From positions 434,001 to 498,000 of the forward strand of contig JAOWLD010000002.1 of NCBI GenBank assembly GCA_025751475.1: a stretch of 64,000 bases of DNA. The letters are read 5' to 3'. The notes beneath the pieces are model-generated. The model was not told the origin of the DNA, did not search any database, and saw nothing but the letters and a program-made list of their open reading frames with translations. Position numbers and translations under genes: made by a program. This document shows, piece after piece, positions 59,730-64,000 of this stretch. Within the stretch, counting starts at the first letter, position 1. Every line of letters starts with the position of its first letter. The DNA is from Rhodobacteraceae bacterium XHP0102. GTDB taxonomy: Bacteria > Pseudomonadota > Alphaproteobacteria > Rhodobacterales > Rhodobacteraceae.

Positions 59730-59859
59730 GCTTTGCAGATAATCCTTTTAGAATTTGCGCAATCTCCCACAAATCCGCCGCAATCCTGCCCCCGCTGACG
59801 CCCGTTTCTCATCTGATTTTGGCCAAGACCTATGATCTGGACCATCCAAGAGGGGCGCG

Positions 59860-62073
59860 ATGCGGTTGGAATTGGCGCAATATCTGCCCGAGGCGGGCAA
59901 CCCGCTGTTGTCGCGCGTCACGGACCTGAGCTTAATTGACCCAGATGGATCAGGTCCAACGGGCCCGCGTCTCTATGCAACCAATCGATATGATGGCCAG
60001 ATTTGGGGTTTTGACATTGACGCGGACGCGGTCAGCCTTGTGACCAGCAGCGCGCATCTGCGTCCTGACGCTGCAGGCGCCGTTGCCGAAATATACGCTT
60101 TGCCCACGCAATCTGGCCCCGCGATCCTCACGGGTGGGGGCGGGGCACACCCGTTGGCGCGGTTCGATTTGAGCGATCAGGGGGTCTTGAGCGCAGGCAT
60201 GGCTTTGCCTGACACACCTGCCATTACGTCAGACCTGGGCCAGATGACGGGGGTTGATCTGGCCGATGGTGCGCATTTGGTCTTCGGCGCTCTCAGCCAA
60301 GGCGGTGGCCTAGCCACGCTCAGGTTCAGCGCAGCAGGCACGTTGGAAAACACCACCATCATCCCATTGGGTACGATCAGCGCATTGACACAGATGGTGA
60401 CGACATCTGGTCAAACCCTGCTCTTTGTCGCACAAGACGGCACAAGCCGCGTAGAGGCCTATGCACTCTCCCCACAGGGTGGCGTGAGTTTGCTCGACCA
60501 TATTGACGGGCAATCAGGCCTAAGCACCGCGCAGGTGATGGCATTGAAGGCGGCCCGTGTGGCGGGCCAGGATTTGCTGATCATTGGGGGGGCGGGCTCC
60601 TCCAGTCTGTCGGTGGTCAGAATTGGCCCCAATGGCGAAATGGACTTGGCCGATCACATCATGGACACAAGCCTCAGCCGATTTGGCGGCTTGCGCGTGG
60701 TGGAAACCGTGCAGCATGGTGCCGAAACCTTTGTGGTCGCGGCAGGGACGGATGATGGTTTGAGCGTTTTTCGGCTGCTGCCCACAGGGCGATTGGTGGA
60801 AATTGCCACCCGCGCCGATGGATTTGCGGAAAGCTTGGCGGATATCTCCGATATTGCGGCCATATCGCGTGGGGATCACATCGAGATTTTCGTGACATCC
60901 TCATCCGAGGCGGGGCTGACAAAGTTGGAGCTTGTCACGGGCGATATGGGTGATGTGCTGTTCGGGGATCAAGCCGCCAACACCCTTTCTGGCACGGCTT
61001 TTGCCGATATCATCGATGGTGGGTCTGGATCCGACATTCTGTCCGCAGGCGCAGGCGATGATCTGATCCGTGATGGCGCAGGCATTGACGTGATGAATGG
61101 CGGCGCAGGTGCGGATATTTTCGCACTGTCATGGGATCAGATGGCCGATTACATCACCGGATATGAGGTAGGCATCGACCGTCTTGATTTGTCCGATTGG
61201 GTGATGCTGCGCAACCCGTCACAATTACAGATCACCGAGACCGCGAATGGTGTTGAACTGCGGTATCGGGGCGAGTTTTTGTCGATCCGCAGCCTGGATG
61301 ATACGCCCATTTCAACCGAGGCGGTTTTGGCCGATATCATCCTTGGGCCGCATCGCTATTTGCCCGAATGGACGGAGGCGATACTGGCCTTTGACGGGCG
61401 GCCCGAATTGCCCGTGGCCACCACGCTTCAGGGGGGTTTGGGCAACACGCGGTTTCTGATTGATCATGTCGATGATGTGATCTTGAATGAAATCGGCTTC
61501 TCCCAAGGGGGCGGGATCGACACGGTCGAGACATGGATCGATTACCAATTGCCCGCCAATATCGAAATTTTGCGGATGCAGGGCGAGGCCAGCCTTTCGG
61601 GGCGGGGCGGTTTCGCCCTAGAGGCGCTTGTGGGCAATCGCGGGGCAAACCTGCTCGATGGCGGCGGCGGCAATGACCTGCTCAACGGCAAGGATGGCAA
61701 TGATATCCTCATCGGGGGAATTGGGGCGGATACACTGGTGGGCGAGGCGGGCGCAGATGTGTTTCGCTACCTGTCCCCTCTCGACAGCCCCGCAGGCCCA
61801 ACCACGCGCGATTTTATCAATGGTTTTGAACATGGATTGGACAAGATCGACCTCACCGCACTGGATGGCAACCTCTCCACCGCCGCGCGCGAGGGCTTTC
61901 GCTTCATCAATGGCCAAGCCTTCAGCGGTTCCGCGGGCGAGATTCGCAGCTTCTCTTGGGGGGGCAACAATTTCAATCTGGTCGAGATCGACCTGACGGG
62001 CAACGCCGAGGCCGATATGCAAATCTTCATCAACCAAACCGCGCAGATGTATGCGAGTGATTTCTTGATTTGA
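59860..62073 (+). CDS. RTX-type secreted calcium-binding protein with beta-propeller-like N-terminus
   Basis: The 737-residue protein has an N-terminal region of repeated strands (about 1-360, LLFVAQDGTSRVEAYALSPQ and similar units suggesting a propeller). RTX nonapeptide blocks follow near 363-440 (GGSGSDILSAGAGDD) and again near 589-650 (LLDGGGGNDLLNGKDGNDIL), then a serralysin-type C-terminal domain ending YASDFLI. Such proteins leave by type I secretion without a signal peptide; none is present. AAGAGGGG precedes the ATG. Role as an adhesin, or as partner of the glycan cluster, is inferred from position. No secretion genes are nearby. Confidence 0.8.
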   Translation: MRLELAQYLPEAGNPLLSRVTDLSLIDPDGSGPTGPRLYATNRYDGQIWGFDIDADAVSLVTSSAHLRPDAAGAVAEIYALPTQSGPAILTGGGGAHPLARFDLSDQGVLSAGMALPDTPAITSDLGQMTGVDLADGAHLVFGALSQGGGLATLRFSAAGTLENTTIIPLGTISALTQMVTTSGQTLLFVAQDGTSRVEAYALSPQGGVSLLDHIDGQSGLSTAQVMALKAARVAGQDLLIIGGAGSSSLSVVRIGPNGEMDLADHIMDTSLSRFGGLRVVETVQHGAETFVVAAGTDDGLSVFRLLPTGRLVEIATRADGFAESLADISDIAAISRGDHIEIFVTSSSEAGLTKLELVTGDMGDVLFGDQAANTLSGTAFADIIDGGSGSDILSAGAGDDLIRDGAGIDVMNGGAGADIFALSWDQMADYITGYEVGIDRLDLSDWVMLRNPSQLQITETANGVELRYRGEFLSIRSLDDTPISTEAVLADIILGPHRYLPEWTEAILAFDGRPELPVATTLQGGLGNTRFLIDHVDDVILNEIGFSQGGGIDTVETWIDYQLPANIEILRMQGEASLSGRGGFALEALVGNRGANLLDGGGGNDLLNGKDGNDILIGGIGADTLVGEAGADVFRYLSPLDSPAGPTTRDFINGFEHGLDKIDLTALDGNLSTAAREGFRFINGQAFSGSAGEIRSFSWGGNNFNLVEIDLTGNAEADMQIFINQTAQMYASDFLI

Positions 62074-62109
62074 TGGGCACGACCTGACCCGCGCCTTGGA
62101 CAAACTGCA

Positions 62110-62136
62110 AAAAACCCGCGCGCGGTATCGGTTTTT
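62110..62136 (+). terminator. Possible terminator after the RTX gene
   Basis: AAAAACC (62110-62116) pairs with GGTTTTT (62130-62136) around a GC-rich loop, and the 3' arm provides five Ts. It begins 37 bases past the stop. The stem is A-U dominated, so it is only a candidate. Confidence 0.45.
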
Positions 62137-62171
62137 GGGAAAACGGCCTAGACCAGTTGCCATCTATATAC

Positions 62172-62212
62172 AATTCATGCCTAATTACATGGGAAATATT
62201 TGGGCATGAATT
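62172..62212. repeat. 10-base inverted repeat at the compositional boundary
   Basis: AATTCATGCC (62172-62181) and GGCATGAATT (62203-62212) are perfect inverted copies separated by 21 bases. It lies at the change to AT-richer sequence and could be an operator, a hairpin or the edge of an inserted element. Confidence 0.5.
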
Positions 62213-62412
62213 ATGGATCGCGACCCCTTTCAACAGTTCGTGAAGCGCTCGGTTTCGTCGGGTTCGGGCATTTAGGTGGCTGTTGCTTGTTGCAACCCAG
62301 TCGAGGAGCATCTGGGCGGAAACCAGTCATTCGCTGCGCGCGTAAAGCAGCGCGTCTATCCTCAAAAAATGCCCTTGGATACAGGGCAAATGATCGATCA
62401 TCTTAGCGGCAA

Positions 62413-62440
62413 TTGCATTTTTGTATCGCAACCATATGGT
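62413..62440 (+). promoter_or_regulatory. Candidate promoter of the ATPase gene
   Basis: TTGCAT (62413-62418) and TATGGT (62435-62440) with a 16-base spacer lie 36 bases before the start codon. TATGGT is embedded in the palindrome ACCATATGGT, which could be a repressor site. Only a moderate match to sigma-70. Confidence 0.35.
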
Positions 62441-62475
62441 ATCTAAAGTGAATTAACTCCTGTGGAACACGTGGC

Positions 62476-64000
62476 ATGTTAATCGATCAAATTTCTATTG
62501 AGAACTTCATGCGACTAGAGGATTCCCAGAACATTCCGTTGGGAGCGCTCACGCTTCTCGTAGGACAAAATGGTTCTGGAAAATCCTCGGTGCTTAAGGC
62601 GATCCATTGGGCGTCGAGATGCGCCTCGCTTGCACAAAACAAAAAGCTGCTCGTAGAGCTTATGGACTTCGTGCCTTCTGTGGATTTTCGCTCACTGGCG
62701 CATAGATCAACGCTACAAGGTAGAGATCGGGGCGGTAGCTCGACGAAGCCTGTGATCGTGACGTTCAAACGTGGTGTAGAAAAAGGATCGATCAAACTAA
62801 AATCTCTCGGGAATGACGCTGGAGTAAATGTTGAGATCGAAGGCGACGTAGCAGAAGATTTTGTGAAAGAAGAACCGCAAACAGCTTATATTTCAGGCTT
62901 GGCCGGACTTGCTGAGCATGAAACCATTCTCGCGGCGCCGGTCTTCAGGCGAAAAGCTGCATCGGGCGATGGTGGCTCGGTCTTACGGCAAATGCTGCTC
63001 AATACACATTCTGATGAAATGAACACAGGGGAGAACGGAGTTGAACTAATCAAGCTGTCCGAACTCGTTAGTCAGGTTATTCCCGGCGTCCGATTCTGGG
63101 TGAAATTCGATCAACGTCGGGATGCATACATACAAGCTTGGTTTTACACCCCAGATATGAAGTATGGAGATGGTGGCAGCAACTACACAACGATGCGTCG
63201 CCCACTTGAGATGGCCGGTACCGGACTGCTACAGGTGACCCAAATCTTCGCTTATCTGCTAACGTTTCGCCCTCGTCTGCTATTGATTGATGAACCGGAC
63301 GCGCATTTGCACCAATCTAGCCAAGAGAAATTAGTTTCAGCTTTAGAAGCAGCCCTTAAAAGCTTTCCTGCAACACAAATTGTTGTGTCAACGCATTCGC
63401 CACGGATCGTTCGCGTCGCGGGGCAATCCAGCAAAGTCGTCTGGCTTGAGAACGGTGCCGTAAGAGGCCAAGGAATAGAGGTCCGGGCACGTATGGGGTG
63501 GGGCGCGCTCGATAAGGACATCATTTTATTCTCCGAGGACGACAACACTGAGTACCTGCAATCAATAATCGATCAATGGCCACATTTGGCGCACAGGACA
63601 GTGATTTGGCCTTGTTTTGGTGTGTCTAGCATCCCGGACGGTGAACGTTTGGCCAAATTGCGGGATCGGCATGGTGTAAAAGTCATGGTTCATCGAGACC
63701 GCGATTTCATGAGCGATGACGACCAAATAGCTTGGAAGGGCCATCGTGGATATATAGCAAACTGCGTACCTGTTTGGTTCAGTCCTGGCTCAGATATTGA
63801 AAGCTGTTTCCACGCGCCCGACCATATCGCCAGGGCCATGGATGTTGACCAAGCAGTTGTTGAAAAAGGCATCGAATATGCGCTTGGTGAGCTTGACGAA
63901 GGAAAGATCAGCGCAAGCTTCAACGAAGCCTACAATAAAGCCGTCCAATGTCTGCCTGGTCAAGCTAACGCTATCCAACGCTGGAACAATCTAGGCCAAT
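62476..64000 (+). CDS. AAA ATPase with TOPRIM-like C-terminus (OLD/GajA/AriA-like), 3' end outside window
   Basis: The frame is open from ATG 62476 to the window edge (508 codons). The N-terminus is an SMC/ABC-type ATPase: Walker A GQNGSGKSS (30-38), Walker B LLLIDEPDAH (268-277) and the switch His in VVSTHSPR (His307). A TOPRIM-like domain follows: Glu354 in LFSEDDNTEYL and the DxD Asp408/Asp410 in VHRDRDFM. This is the layout of OLD-family nucleases, Gabija GajA and PARIS AriA/AriB-like proteins of anti-phage defence. Codon use (AGA, CTA, TTA, ATA) differs from the rest of the window, suggesting transfer. The exact system cannot be named without the missing part and the next gene. Confidence 0.75.
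   Translation, partial: MLIDQISIENFMRLEDSQNIPLGALTLLVGQNGSGKSSVLKAIHWASRCASLAQNKKLLVELMDFVPSVDFRSLAHRSTLQGRDRGGSSTKPVIVTFKRGVEKGSIKLKSLGNDAGVNVEIEGDVAEDFVKEEPQTAYISGLAGLAEHETILAAPVFRRKAASGDGGSVLRQMLLNTHSDEMNTGENGVELIKLSELVSQVIPGVRFWVKFDQRRDAYIQAWFYTPDMKYGDGGSNYTTMRRPLEMAGTGLLQVTQIFAYLLTFRPRLLLIDEPDAHLHQSSQEKLVSALEAALKSFPATQIVVSTHSPRIVRVAGQSSKVVWLENGAVRGQGIEVRARMGWGALDKDIILFSEDDNTEYLQSIIDQWPHLAHRTVIWPCFGVSSIPDGERLAKLRDRHGVKVMVHRDRDFMSDDDQIAWKGHRGYIANCVPVWFSPGSDIESCFHAPDHIARAMDVDQAVVEKGIEYALGELDEGKISASFNEAYNKAVQCLPGQANAIQRWNNLGQ

Larger units (their letters stand above)
62074..62475. other. 402-base gap between RTX and ATPase genes
   Basis: No credible gene is seen. It contains a weak terminator after the RTX gene, a 10-base inverted repeat at 62172-62212, a small CGCTGC/GCAGCG hairpin near 62332-62352, and a palindrome ACCATATGGT at 62431-62440. 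Base composition becomes more AT-rich toward the right, marking a boundary. Confidence 0.6.

Overview
The window is a GC-rich, densely packed chromosomal segment of an alphaproteobacterium, almost certainly a member of the Rhodobacterales. The evidence is the family-specific content: a TIGR02302/DUF4175 membrane protein next to a zinc-ribbon protein and ftsEX, L-malyl-CoA lyase (mcl1), DUF3576-leuS-holA, DUF4170-kdtA-lpxK, a Rhodobacter-type porin, CcrM with its GANTC-rich promoter, and an FrhB-family protein next to RNase HII. There is no plasmid, phage or IS signature except a change of character at the extreme right edge.

Layout. 1-9.8 kb: envelope and cell-division genes (TIGR02302 protein, cut by the left edge; zinc-ribbon protein; ftsE-ftsX-plsC), accA, mcl1, a DMT exporter and a MalY/PatB-type beta-lyase. 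10-17.7 kb: def-fmt, rnhA with DUF3429, mscL, an Lrp-type regulator with azlCD, mobA with a coupled unknown gene, and greA with a coupled membrane protein. 17.8-24.4 kb: a 41-residue LptM-like lipoprotein coupled to argH, a TlpA thioredoxin, mtaB-dapF, a PagL-like lipid A deacylase, a porin with a textbook terminator, and a DUF3576 lipoprotein. 24.5-32.2 kb: leuS-holA (without the usual lptE between them), a BaiN/TIGR03862 flavoprotein with a crotonase-like protein, an SDR and a DUF2125 protein. 32.3-37.1 kb: pmbA-cysQ-DUF4170-kdtA-lpxK, an operon-like run for lipid A/Kdo synthesis. 37.1-47.7 kb: CaiB-type CoA transferase-dsbA-dciA, mutY, alkB-type alkane hydroxylase, ccrM, rnhB, an FrhB/BciB-like protein, tRNA-Arg(CCU), a LacI-family regulator and sdaA.

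47.8-62.1 kb is the accessory part: two divergent blocks around a 132-base promoter region that holds a perfect TTAA-N7-TTAA (CtrA-like) box. The leftward block encodes a pyruvyl transferase, an FkbM methyltransferase, a second methyltransferase and a two-domain glycosyltransferase. The rightward block encodes a coiled-coil-tailed protein, two P-loop sulfotransferase-like proteins flanking a GlfT2-like glycosyltransferase, an unknown 183-residue protein, a GT2 protein and a protein with a GT10-like C-terminus, then an RTX-type secreted protein. Nearly all junctions overlap by a few bases. I read it as a machine for a decorated (pyruvylated, methylated, perhaps sulfated and galactofuranose- or fucose-containing) surface glycan or glycoprotein, with the RTX protein as a possible partner.

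62.1-64 kb: after a 400-base gene-free, AT-richer stretch with inverted repeats comes an AAA ATPase with a TOPRIM-like C-terminus (OLD/GajA/AriA-like), cut by the right edge. Its codon use differs from the rest, and it may be the first gene of a defence or mobile island.
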